This document shows positions 18,001 to 24,688 of a DNA stretch of 64,000 bases, piece after piece. A program made the translations under genes and the position numbers. The DNA comes from Bradyrhizobium frederickii. Its GTDB lineage: Bacteria > Pseudomonadota > Alphaproteobacteria > Rhizobiales > Xanthobacteraceae. Every line of letters starts with the position of its first letter. The stretch's first letter is position 1. The DNA lies in contig NZ_SPQS01000009.1 of NCBI RefSeq assembly GCF_004570865.1, positions 1-64,000 of the forward strand, read 5' to 3'. Under the pieces are notes generated by a model, which saw only the letters and a program-made list of their open reading frames with translations, was not told where the DNA came from and made no database searches.

Positions 18001-20653
18001 CGGTCGATTCCAGCGTGCCGAGAATGGCGACGGTGCCGCCGTCGATCGTCGCAGCGTCGACGACCAGCGTCGCGCCGGCATCGGTCTGGATGGTGCCGCC
18101 GCTATTGGCGACATCGCTCTTCAGCACCAGCGTTCCCCCGGACAGGTCGATCAGGCCGGAATTGACGATGGCGGTCAGCGTATCGATCGTGCCGCCTGCT
18201 TCCAGGGTGAGCGTGCCCGCATTCGTGATCGTGCTGGTGTTGGTCACGATCACGCCGGATGTCCGGGTGATCGTTTCGACCTCGATCGCCCCGCCGACGG
18301 TGACGTGGCTTCCAAGCCAGTTGGTGAACTTCGCGTCGGCATTCAGGGTGAGCTTGCCGCCGATGGTCAGCGTGCTCTTGTTGATCACCTCCGGCACCTT
18401 GTGGCCCGGCGTGGTGTCGTAGTCGTCGAGCGTCAACGACTTGGCGAAGGCCGCCACGTCGATCGTCACCGGATAGGACGGGGTCAGGCCGTGGAGCTGA
18501 TCGGTGATGACGATGACGTCGTCGCCGCTGGTCGGAACCGTGCCGGTGGCCCAATTGCCCGCGTCCTTCCAGAACCCGCCGGAGGGAACGCCGGGCTTGT
18601 CGGTCGCGATCCACACCACGGCAGGCGCATCGGTGCCCGTGATCGTAACAGTGATGGCTTGCTGCGAGGCCGCGCCTTGCGAGTCCGTGAGCGTCACGGT
18701 GTAGACCAGCGTCAGCACCGCGCCTTGGGGGATGAAATCGGCCAAATAGACCGGCAGATCTGCCAGCGACCAGTTGATGGTGCCGGTGCCGTCCCCGGTG
18801 CTGTCGGCGCCGGCCGCGATCGCGACGGACATCGCGCTCTGGAACGCCGCAAGCGGACCCGGCGGCACGCTGCCATCAGGCAGAGTCGCACTGGTCAGCG
18901 CCACCGACACGGTATGCTTGTCGGTGAGATCGACGTCGTTGAAATTCAGCGTACCCGACGTCGGCACATCGCTGGTGAGCGGGCCACCCGGCACGCTGGT
19001 GCCGCCCTCGAAGGTGATGATCGGGACATCGGTGGTGATCGCCGGCTTGTCGTTGGTCCCCGTGATCGTGATCGTGATCGGGATGAACTTCGACTCGGGG
19101 TTCACCGTGAAATTGGTGTCGACGCGGACCATGTAGGTCAGGGTCACGGTTTCGCCGGCAGCGAGGAAGTCGAAGACGTGGTCCGGGAGCGTGTAGGTCC
19201 AGATCGCCGAGCCGTTGTTGTTGTTGCCGGCGTCGGGGACGACGCTGATCTGGATCTGCGTCGCTGCGATGCCCTGCTTCTGCAGATCGGTCAGCGAACC
19301 GGTGACGTCGTGCTGGCCGGCGTCCTTGTAGACATAGTTCGGCGCTTCGGCGAGGCTGATGCTCACCGTCGGCTTGTCGCCGAGGTTTTGATCGACGAAT
19401 CTGATCAGGCCGGTAATCGTATCGGCATGCGTGTCGCCGGTCGCGCCGGCACGCTCGGTCAACGCGAACGCCGTCTTCACAATGCCGCTGGCGTCGAAGC
19501 TCTGCGCGATCGGCTGGCCGGGAATACGCACGACGGGCGGCGTGGGCGTGCTGGGCCCTTCCGATCCCTGCGGAGTGAGGTTGACGAAGGTCGCGACCGC
19601 GGTGGGGCCGGAACTCGACTTGAACACCACGTCCAGGCTCATCGGCGTGAGCGTGTCGGTGAAGTTCGTGGTCAGCTTGGTGTTGGTGTTGTTGTCGGTG
19701 AACTTCAGCGTGAACACGTCGGTGATCAGCTTCTGCACGTCCGGCGACATCAGCGCATTTGAGATCGAGACGTTGCCGCCGCTGATCTGGATCATCTGGC
19801 CGGCCTGGTTGACCGTCGCGATCGGCAGCAGCGTGACCTTGTCGAACAGGATGTAGGAGCCCGTCGTGCCGTTCGGCTCGACCAGCACCTGGAAGCTCGC
19901 CTGCGGCTGCGGATCGCCGCCGCCGGCGGGAACGACGAAATTGATCTGGGTGAGCACCGCGGTGCCGCGGATGCCCATGGTGGCGACCGGGGTGTCGATC
20001 TTCATGTCGCCGTGCTTGGCGGTCTCGCCGGCGACGAAGGTGATGGTGCCGGCGACGAGGCTCAGCAACGAGGAATTGCTCGACCCGTTGGGGTCGTAGA
20101 CCATTTCGTTCAGCACCATCCGCGCGTTCGAGGACAGGCCGAACACGGTGCCGTCGATGAAGGTGATGCCGAGGGTCGAGTCGGCGCCGGTCGAAACCAC
20201 GTCGCCCTTCTCGACGTTGTCGCCGTTGTTCAGGATGACCGAGACGCCGTTGCGGATCGCGGTCGCGCTGCCCACGAGCTTGGTGACGTGGCCGATAACC
20301 TGGGCCGCGGCAGTGCCGGGCGCGGCTTGCGCAACCTGGACATGGCCGGTAAGCGCGCTGACGATTTCGCCGGTGAGGTGGGCGCCATCGGGCGAGGCGA
20401 GCGCGGCGCGCTTGTCGCCCCGGAAATAATCGTGAACGACGAACTCGTGCCCCTCGTGGGACAAGACGAGATCGAGGCCTGTGCGCTTGAACTCGCCGTT
20501 GAAGATCAGGTTGGGGTCGGGAACGACGAACGCGCCCTCGGGCACGTGACCATGCGCCTTCGCCGTAAAGGAATCGACATGGGCATTGCCGGGCGAGCGG
20601 GAACCCAGGCCGTCCAAGGAAATCGCGCCGTCAAATTGGCCAGCGTAATTCAA
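12044..20653 (-). CDS. Giant secreted multidomain repeat protein: FecR-like, VCBS, beta-helix, seven-repeat propeller, type I secretion C-terminus
   Basis: The 2869-residue protein has no Sec signal. Layout by residue: unique N-terminus 1-120; FecR-like domain about 121-236 (GDVVSTGADSTLGITF, KIDTPVATMGIRGTAV); VCBS-type modules about 408-538 and 562-678, each ending VTITGT; GGFWKDAGNWATGTVP element about 690; G/T/N/I-rich beta-helix-like repeats about 750-1845 (GDITV, GTIHSGS and similar words); a third VCBS module about 1848-2000; a cadherin/Ig-like part to 2140; seven repeats of about 52 residues from 2160 to 2525; Ig-like parts; and a final RTX-like unit (TLTGGGAKDQFVF) with a hydrophobic end as in type I secretion substrates. 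The only in-frame start after an upstream TAG is TTG at 20653, with a poor ribosome site. It is probably a surface adhesin or matrix protein. No secretion apparatus gene is in the window. Confidence 0.88.
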   Translation of the reverse strand: MNYAGQFDGAISLDGLGSRSPGNAHVDSFTAKAHGHVPEGAFVVPDPNLIFNGEFKRTGLDLVLSHEGHEFVVHDYFRGDKRAALASPDGAHLTGEIVSALTGHVQVAQAAPGTAAAQVIGHVTKLVGSATAIRNGVSVILNNGDNVEKGDVVSTGADSTLGITFIDGTVFGLSSNARMVLNEMVYDPNGSSNSSLLSLVAGTITFVAGETAKHGDMKIDTPVATMGIRGTAVLTQINFVVPAGGGDPQPQASFQVLVEPNGTTGSYILFDKVTLLPIATVNQAGQMIQISGGNVSISNALMSPDVQKLITDVFTLKFTDNNTNTKLTTNFTDTLTPMSLDVVFKSSSGPTAVATFVNLTPQGSEGPSTPTPPVVRIPGQPIAQSFDASGIVKTAFALTERAGATGDTHADTITGLIRFVDQNLGDKPTVSISLAEAPNYVYKDAGQHDVTGSLTDLQKQGIAATQIQISVVPDAGNNNNGSAIWTYTLPDHVFDFLAAGETVTLTYMVRVDTNFTVNPESKFIPITITITGTNDKPAITTDVPIITFEGGTSVPGGPLTSDVPTSGTLNFNDVDLTDKHTVSVALTSATLPDGSVPPGPLAAFQSAMSVAIAAGADSTGDGTGTINWSLADLPVYLADFIPQGAVLTLVYTVTLTDSQGAASQQAITVTITGTDAPAVVWIATDKPGVPSGGFWKDAGNWATGTVPTSGDDVIVITDQLHGLTPSYPVTIDVAAFAKSLTLDDYDTTPGHKVPEVINKSTLTIGGKLTLNADAKFTNWLGSHVTVGGAIEVETITRTSGVIVTNTSTITNAGTLTLEAGGTIDTLTAIVNSGLIDLSGGTLVLKSDVANSGGTIQTDAGATLVVDAATIDGGTVAILGTLESTGISAIDDAEITIASTGMLSVTSGTLTIDPATIHAITNQGLIEAVTGGTLKLTAAIIANTGGTISVDNASKLYLTGVSINGGSLSNAGNLYSVSGSNTITAGVTNTGGTIEVQAGTLNLAGGIIGAGTLIIDNGAKLELGGADAQNVTFAGGTGTLQLDEVAGQSFTGTISGEISADGIFTITGNADITTSEGDALDFTVSEAAHAGVVLTPTGTLTGAINGIDVTQNGVGDITLTATGDITGSAGHGIWLSDSATGSGNITVSNVTGKATGTGANSVGVLVENINAANDGDISITQLGGAVGGAYGIDALTRGDGDITIDAGAAITGSAIYGIRSRSYGSGNQTVTTEADSLITSGSSGVVAVNRAISLDAADLSTITVNAYGTINSGSSLNLAGNAPAGIEAGYTGATTGTSANTNVNATVIVNNHADITAVGHGINAFNYGNGDVTVNSFAGTAISVSGAQSIGINAAALSGGTGDVTVTLGEDVTISGATSYGIRAYSLDAGDITVTLADGDNITSGSSGIVAVNYAVAIAAGLGSTISVEGHGTIHSGSTLNSDGTTPGGIIAGYKPGGTGTFSSAVNGDVIVASDATITAGAGYGIEAFTWGAGDVTVTTGALSSITAAGIAIGAFDNGGGDVSVTNQGSAIGSVGLAAVANGAGDITIVNDGSITSTSLAGISVTQNAAGATGSTHITNTGSIAAPTGHAAIFIQENATGTATIDNSGTIGPASASSVTSATYAIVETGGAVEINNTGDINGNISVARATFNNNAGGTWTVAGTSVFGNASSIINHGDIDLLNGASISVIGPGLINYATIDSWGTASISGTIANTGNIEVHDGELTLFGSLSGTGSVTVDAGALLKLEGTVAQTITLEDDGAGLQIDTATFGGSIAGLSANDTIDLSTIKYGPGTSAVYVANSDPSTGGVLTVSDCDGNQISLNLTGADYSNAHFAGSDDGTGHTLITINASDDAPAFDMSSAALTANFSERVDTTGSSDQDPVPTATGSVDFTDIDLTDRPTATITHQATTWLAADHSTELTLTSGQAAALEQALAILGTGKNNGAVDWSYSIADSALDFLGEGQTATVVSTITLDDHRGQNTTADVTVTITGKNDAPTLNGATLGAISEDATAPAGSSVGALFAAGFHDADAGASFKAVAVTASHATAAEGVWQYQVAGSNQWTDIAGVSDSSALVLATDTLVRFVPAADFSGAPGSLDVHALDDTYGGNVTTPVLIDITSPSIGSSVSAAATLSTEVTPVADAPAFNIDHTPIADAGEFLVNTTTANDQTYSAIGALSDGGYVIAWVSQGQDGDGAGIYAQHYASSGAKIGGEFRVNTATAGNQSSPYVVGLEGGGFVVSWTTGSDNGATIHLQRFDSSGSPAGGEVSLAGYGENATLAALSNGGFVITYVTSDASASGTYGIVYDSSGVPTSGPFLINTTTASQQQGDSVAGTADGGFVASWHSYGQDEVSGSWGVYFQRFDAQGNKLGGEVQVNTNTAGDQYGGELAVLKDGSIVVSYTDANTLVLRHFSSTGAPIGNEVSISDATTATLQALPDGGFLVTYQGHDAPGSLGLLGQRFDASLHSVGSSFVINETTTGDQLFLADRSNPTAVTSDGKIVSTWFSPGDGGNDVEARVFAVPGFGSNSPIKLPAITAAAVDSDGSEALLIKLSGHPAGATFSVGHAGTGADAGQWLIGAAEIASLATSGLTMTAPVGYHGEFNLHVGVTVIDSANGLGGPLTDTYTITEDVVVKAGGGPVIDTTRFQVEHIIENSNDIITDLVVTDTDPGAATDTFTVTLSTANPDVSLASVYPTAGTLEQINAGLAEGAGIAYDPIGADPDAAPPATDRITLTVADSAGHYDTVNFIFVEGADGQGITLEGTSGKDVIFATESSDTLTGGGAKDQFVFAPTSSQDPIQHAVSDFETGLDKIDLRQFTNITSWTQVSALAEQQGADTLLTLDANDKVLLKNVVVGNLHASDFILHVS

Positions 20654-21275
20654 CCGGGCACCGTAAAAAGGGTTAAAATTTAAGTAAGTATCACCTGCCT
20701 AAGCTTGCATAGCATTAGGAAGTCCTTAGCGATACCATCTATTGCTTGTGTGATTTCGCATCACTTGGCTTCAGAAGCCCCCCACGGGTCGAGCCCCGCG
20801 AGAGAAGCCGAAGCAATCCATCAAATATTCCGAAGTCGAGTTCGGCATTTTTACGCTCATTTCAAGTCATCCAAAGTAATCTGCTGTATAGTTTCAGCGC
20901 AGATACTTACGTCATCTTTTCTTCGTGAAGCCCCGCCACATCCTGCGGCAAATACGGGGTTAAATCTGTGACCTAACTAACAGAACCCCATGAAATTGGG
21001 GGGTGTTAGCCATGACGCGCAGATTCGGCCTTCCTACAACCTGCGCCTGCAATTGCCCTCCGTTTGGCGGCAGCCGGATACCCTCTAGCTAGCGAATCGT
21101 AAAATTTTACGCAATCCGGGCAGGTCCATTTCAGCCTGTTGCCCGGTTTTGCCACCCCAGCCGGGCGCGTTAAGCAGAACAAAACGGCCCGTCTCGCACT
21201 ATCTCCCCGAAAGCAACAAAGCCCGGCACGTCGAGGTCGAGGGGGACCCGGCGAAGCCAGGCAAGGGGATGTCAG
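20654..21275. promoter_or_regulatory. 622-base divergent regulatory region between giant protein and LapG-like protease genes
   Basis: This is the longest gap in the window and is clearly richer in A+T than its surroundings. It holds no credible gene. It contains a perfect 14-base dyad at 21098-21111, a CTAGCTAG palindrome at 21085-21092, and a cccca/tgggg hairpin near 20977-20996. It must carry the promoters of both divergent genes. I could not assign -35/-10 boxes with confidence. Confidence 0.5.
21098..21111. promoter_or_regulatory. Perfect 14-base palindrome CGTAAAATTTTACG (operator candidate)
   Basis: This is a perfect dyad in the divergent region, 165 bases before the protease start and about 445 before the giant gene start. 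A dyad this long and A+T-rich in GC-rich DNA is unlikely to be chance and would suit a dimeric regulator. No cognate regulator is recognised. Confidence 0.4.
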
Positions 21276-22007
21276 ATGGAGACCGCTGCTCGCTCGCGCG
21301 CCTGGCGCGCAATCCTTGTCCTGTGCGGATTGATCCTGTTCGGATCGACCGCCGAGCTTCGCGCCGGCTCGCTGCTGTCGCCGGGAGCCGGCCTTCTCGT
21401 GCGCAAATCCGCCGAGCCGTTCGGCGTGTTCGCCTTCGCCATTTCGTCCGGCAGCCTGCGGCAAAAATGGCTCGCGCTGAAGGACAGGCTGGACGACGAC
21501 ATGGTGCAGCTTGCGCTGTGCGACGGCGACCGGGACAATTGCGCATCGCCTGCGGCCCTGAAGCTGCTCGCCATCGTCGACCAGGCCCGCGCTCGCGACG
21601 GCCGCGCACGGCTCGGCGAGACCAACCGCGCCGTCAACCTCGCCATCCGGGCCGCCAATGACGGCATCGACGACGTCTGGAGCTCGCCGCTTGCGACCTT
21701 CGCGAACGGCGCCGGCGATTGCGAGGACTACGCCATCGCCAAGCTGGCCGCGCTGCGGCTGGCAGGAATTGCCGCCGAAGACCTTCGCATCGTCGTGGTG
21801 CGCGACGTCAGGGCCGGTGAAAATCATGCCGTTGCCGCGGCAAAGCTCGACGGCCACTGGCTGATGCTCGACAACCGCCGCATGGCGATGCTCGAGGACG
21901 ACGCTGCGCGGAGCTACCAGCCGCTGTTCGCCCTCTACCAGTCGGGCGTGCTGAAATATGTCGACGAACCCGTGCGATTCTCGATGGTCGCTGCCGAGGC
22001 ACGTTGA
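21276..22007 (+). CDS. Periplasmic bacterial transglutaminase-like cysteine proteinase (BTLCP, LapG-type)
   Basis: This 243-residue exported protein has a signal peptide (residues 1 to about 30, ending AELRA). The transglutaminase-like core shows the catalytic Cys in NGAGDCEDYAIAK, the His in GENHAVAA and the Asp in HWLMLDNRR. This is the arrangement of the BTLCP family, to which LapG of Pseudomonas and Legionella belongs. LapG cleaves giant adhesins at a di-alanine site near their N-terminus. The start has AAGGGG eight bases upstream. Divergent placement next to the 2869-residue secreted protein suggests a protease-substrate pair. No LapD-type GGDEF/EAL receptor is in the window. Confidence 0.85.
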   Translation: METAARSRAWRAILVLCGLILFGSTAELRAGSLLSPGAGLLVRKSAEPFGVFAFAISSGSLRQKWLALKDRLDDDMVQLALCDGDRDNCASPAALKLLAIVDQARARDGRARLGETNRAVNLAIRAANDGIDDVWSSPLATFANGAGDCEDYAIAKLAALRLAGIAAEDLRIVVVRDVRAGENHAVAAAKLDGHWLMLDNRRMAMLEDDAARSYQPLFALYQSGVLKYVDEPVRFSMVAAEAR

Positions 22008-22118
22008 TCGGGTCGGTGGCCTCATAGCCCGGACATCACCGCGACTTCCCCACAAGGCCATTCCACCGCGCCATGCGGAACGCTAGCATGGCCGGGGCCA
22101 CGCTGGGGGACGAAGAGA

Positions 22119-23243
22119 ATGCGCATCACCGTGCTGTCTGTGCTTGCGCTACTGGCATTGCCGGCCGTCGCGGCCTTCGCGCAATCCGCGCCATCCGACC
22201 GTTCCATCGCCGATCGGCTGCCGCTGTTCGCCAAGAACAATTGCCAGCAGATTCGCGACCCCGGCAACCAATTGTTCTGCGGTGATGCAACGCTTGCGGC
22301 CGCCGCCGAGAAGTTGAACACGGCGATCGAGGCGCGGCTCGCCCGCCTGCCCGATCGCCTGCCTGCGATCGAGGAGAATGCGATCTGGGTCCGCCAGCGC
22401 AATCTCAGCTGCGGCATCGTCGGGCAGAGCCCCGTCCGCGCCGATGATTTCGATCGGGTGAAGGCGTGCCTGCTCAAGGTGACCGAGGAGCGCGCCGCGA
22501 TCGTGCGCGATCCGGACTTCGACTGCCTGGCAGCCAACACCGCAGCGGGCGCGCTGATCTGCGCGGACCCAGCGCTGGCGCTGGCGGAGACGGAGCTCAA
22601 TGCCCAGGTGCTCGGTCTGATCGGCAAGCTGGACCCGACCGCGGCGCGCTTTGCCTTCGCCGAATATGGCAGGTGGAGCCGCGAGCGCGACCGCAAATGC
22701 AATCTGGTCGGCAAGGAGAACGTGCCGCTGCAGGAGCTTGAATCCGCGGAGGACTGTCTCGCCGATTATTTGAGGCGCAAGACCGAGGAAATCCGCGCGG
22801 CGAAGGCAGACCCCAGGAAGGTGTTCGGCCGGCAGGTCGCGGCCCGCCTCCCCGACACCGACGCGATCGACTTCTGCGCGGCGCGGATCCATGCGGCCAA
22901 TTCCTGCGGCAACTTCCTGCGCATCAACCGCGTCTACGCGCTCGACAGCCAGGTGACCGAGCAGGAGGCGCAGGTCACGGGCGAGATCGAGATGGCCGTG
23001 CTGGCGCCCTTCACCATGTGCAGCAAGGTCGCGACCACCTGCACCGGCACCTGCTGGGACGGAAGGACGGGCCGTCCGCAGGCAGGCGCCGCCAACAACG
23101 AGCGCTCGGCGGGATCCTTCAACGTGACGCGCCGCCTGCGCATCCAGCGGACCTTTGCTTTCGTGAAAGCCGTCGACGGCTGGCGCTGCCGGGAGGACGA
23201 GCTGGCGCCGGTGAATTCAGGAACGGCGGGCGGGGGATCGTAG
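22119..23243 (+). CDS. Secreted Cys-rich protein with two LprI/DUF1311-like segments
   Basis: The 374-residue protein has a signal peptide (MRITVLSVLALLALPAVAAFAQ). Two segments of LprI/DUF1311 character follow. Each has a C...LFCGD or C...ALICADP motif followed by an amphipathic helix with W-x-RERD/W-x-RQR and another Cys (about 35-115 and 133-215). The C-terminal third is a separate beta-rich part with CSKVATTCTGTCWDGRTG. LprI family members inhibit lysozymes in some bacteria, but a function here is not established. It is on the same strand as the LapG-like gene, 111 bases downstream. Confidence 0.75.
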   Translation: MRITVLSVLALLALPAVAAFAQSAPSDRSIADRLPLFAKNNCQQIRDPGNQLFCGDATLAAAAEKLNTAIEARLARLPDRLPAIEENAIWVRQRNLSCGIVGQSPVRADDFDRVKACLLKVTEERAAIVRDPDFDCLAANTAAGALICADPALALAETELNAQVLGLIGKLDPTAARFAFAEYGRWSRERDRKCNLVGKENVPLQELESAEDCLADYLRRKTEEIRAAKADPRKVFGRQVAARLPDTDAIDFCAARIHAANSCGNFLRINRVYALDSQVTEQEAQVTGEIEMAVLAPFTMCSKVATTCTGTCWDGRTGRPQAGAANNERSAGSFNVTRRLRIQRTFAFVKAVDGWRCREDELAPVNSGTAGGGS

Positions 23244-23255
23244 CTTGTCTCTTCG

Positions 23256-23396
23256 CCCTCTCCCCGCTCTTCGCGGGGAGAGGGTTGGGGTGAGGGGCTG
23301 TCTCTGCGATTACGGTGAGAGTTGGACTCGCGGAGAGTCCCCCTCATCCGCATCGCATCTTCGATGCGACGCGGCCTCTCCCCGCACGCGGGGAGA
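23256..23396. repeat. Paired GC-rich palindromic repeat (family A variant)
   Basis: Two inverted blocks (ccctctccccgctcttcgcg... and ...cctctccccgcacgcgggga) each hold a small hairpin, with a third hairpin, gcatcttcgatgc, in between. The element fills the 164-base gap between two convergent genes, the LprI-like gene and the Liv binding-protein gene. Confidence 0.65.
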
Positions 23397-23407
23397 AGCA
23401 AGAAGCA

Positions 23408-24607
23408 TCAGAACATCAGATTGTCCTTCACCAGCACCCAGCGGCCGCCCTTGACCTGCTGCACCTGGGTGATGGTGGTGGCGAGGTGGTTGGTCTTCGA
23501 GAACACCGTCGGCGGCGAATTGAAGATGTCCTGGAACTTGTCGCCGGACTCCAGCGCGTCGAGCATCTTCTGGCCAGTCAGATCCTTGCCGGCCTTGTTG
23601 GCATAATGCGCGAACGTCATCACCGCGTTGTAGCCGATGATGGCCTGGGTGTTGGCGTCGGTGCCATACATCTTCTTGTAGTTGACGAGCCAGTCCTTCA
23701 CCTTTCCTTTCGCGGTGTCCTCATAGGGAATTTCGAAGTTCGAAGCGGCATACAAGCCTTCCACGACTTCCTTGCCGAGCGCCGGCACTTCGAGCACGTT
23801 AACGGGCGTGGCACCGAGGAAGGTGACATCCCATCCGAGCTTCTTCGCTTCACTCATCGTGCCGATCGGCTCACGGAGCACCGCGCCGAGCACGACGAGG
23901 TCGCAGCCGTCTGACTTCATCTTGGCGACCTGCGCCGAGAAGTCGGAGGCGCCGCGCTTGTAGCTCGTGATCGAGGCCGGCTGCAGCTTCATGGCGGCGA
24001 GCTGCTGGTTGAAGCCATCGAGCACGTTCTTTCCGTACTCGTCGTCCTGATGCATGATGCAGGGCTTCTTGAAATTCTTCGCCTCAATCATGTATTTGAG
24101 CGCTGCGCGCGTGCTCTCGACATAGGGCAGCAGATTGTTGAACTTCAGCCGCTCCTGCGGCTTGGCCGGATCGAACTTGAAGGTGAACTCGGCCGCCGTG
24201 AGCGGGAACAGCTGCAGCACGCCGGCGTCGAGCAGGATATCCTGCGCGGCGAGCACGGTGGGCGATCCCATCGGTCCCACCATCGCGAAGATCTTGTCGC
24301 GCTCGATCAGCTTCTGAGAAGCCAGGACGGCCTTTTTCGGATCATAGCCGCTGTCCTCGACGACCAGGCGGATCTTGCGGCCGTTGACTCCGCCGGACGC
24401 GTTGATCTCCTCGACCGCCATCTTCATGCCGTTTGCGACCGGAACGCCCCATCCCTTGATCGGGCCCGACAGGTCCTGGTGAGTACCGATGACGATCTCG
24501 GTTGCCGAGATGCCCTCGTTGGTGACCTTGGTCTGCGCCGCGGCCGGCAGACAGGTGAGCACCACGGCACTCACAGCAAGGCCGAACGCGCTGAACGATT
24601 TCGACAT
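23408..24607 (-). CDS. Branched-chain amino acid-type ABC transporter substrate-binding protein (LivK family)
   Basis: This 399-residue periplasmic binding protein (Peripla_BP_6) has a signal peptide ending LPAAAQ. The mature start EGISATEIVIGTHQDLSGPIKGWG is followed by GVNGRKIRLVVEDSGYDPKKAV, characteristic of this family. A strong ribosome site (GGAGAGGAG) precedes the ATG. It is the last gene of the six-gene Liv-type operon. Family members in this group often bind aromatic or other organic acids rather than amino acids, and the acyl-CoA ligase immediately upstream fits that idea. Confidence 0.9.
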   Translation of the reverse strand: MSKSFSAFGLAVSAVVLTCLPAAAQTKVTNEGISATEIVIGTHQDLSGPIKGWGVPVANGMKMAVEEINASGGVNGRKIRLVVEDSGYDPKKAVLASQKLIERDKIFAMVGPMGSPTVLAAQDILLDAGVLQLFPLTAAEFTFKFDPAKPQERLKFNNLLPYVESTRAALKYMIEAKNFKKPCIMHQDDEYGKNVLDGFNQQLAAMKLQPASITSYKRGASDFSAQVAKMKSDGCDLVVLGAVLREPIGTMSEAKKLGWDVTFLGATPVNVLEVPALGKEVVEGLYAASNFEIPYEDTAKGKVKDWLVNYKKMYGTDANTQAIIGYNAVMTFAHYANKAGKDLTGQKMLDALESGDKFQDIFNSPPTVFSKTNHLATTITQVQQVKGGRWVLVKDNLMF

Positions 24608-24688
24608 TGACGTCTCCTCTCCTAAAGGCCCGTATTACGCGAAGGGCGGGGGCCGTCGCTCCTTCGCTTTCTCAGATAGTCCGGCGCC

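Noticed and set aside
15000..18400. Tandem-repeat or CRISPR-like pattern
   Set aside because: The repetition is irregular, in frame, and explained by beta-helix-like protein repeats. There are no constant-length spacers.
12060..19762. Several long open frames (up to about 770 codons) on the plus strand opposite the giant repeat protein gene
   Set aside because: They read as Arg/Asp/Gly-rich shadows without domains or ribosome sites. The minus-strand frame is continuous with clear FecR, VCBS and repeat domains.
20705..20971. 88-codon plus-strand frame in the divergent region between the giant gene and the protease gene
   Set aside because: It has only a TTG start without ribosome site and no recognisable features, and it lies in promoter DNA.
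9669..23243. Type I secretion genes (ABC exporter, HlyD, TolC) near the giant protein
   Set aside because: None of the surrounding genes has these families. The exporter at 30.4-32.8 kb is ABC-2 type and the one at 51.7 kb is NdvA-like, so the secretion system must be elsewhere.
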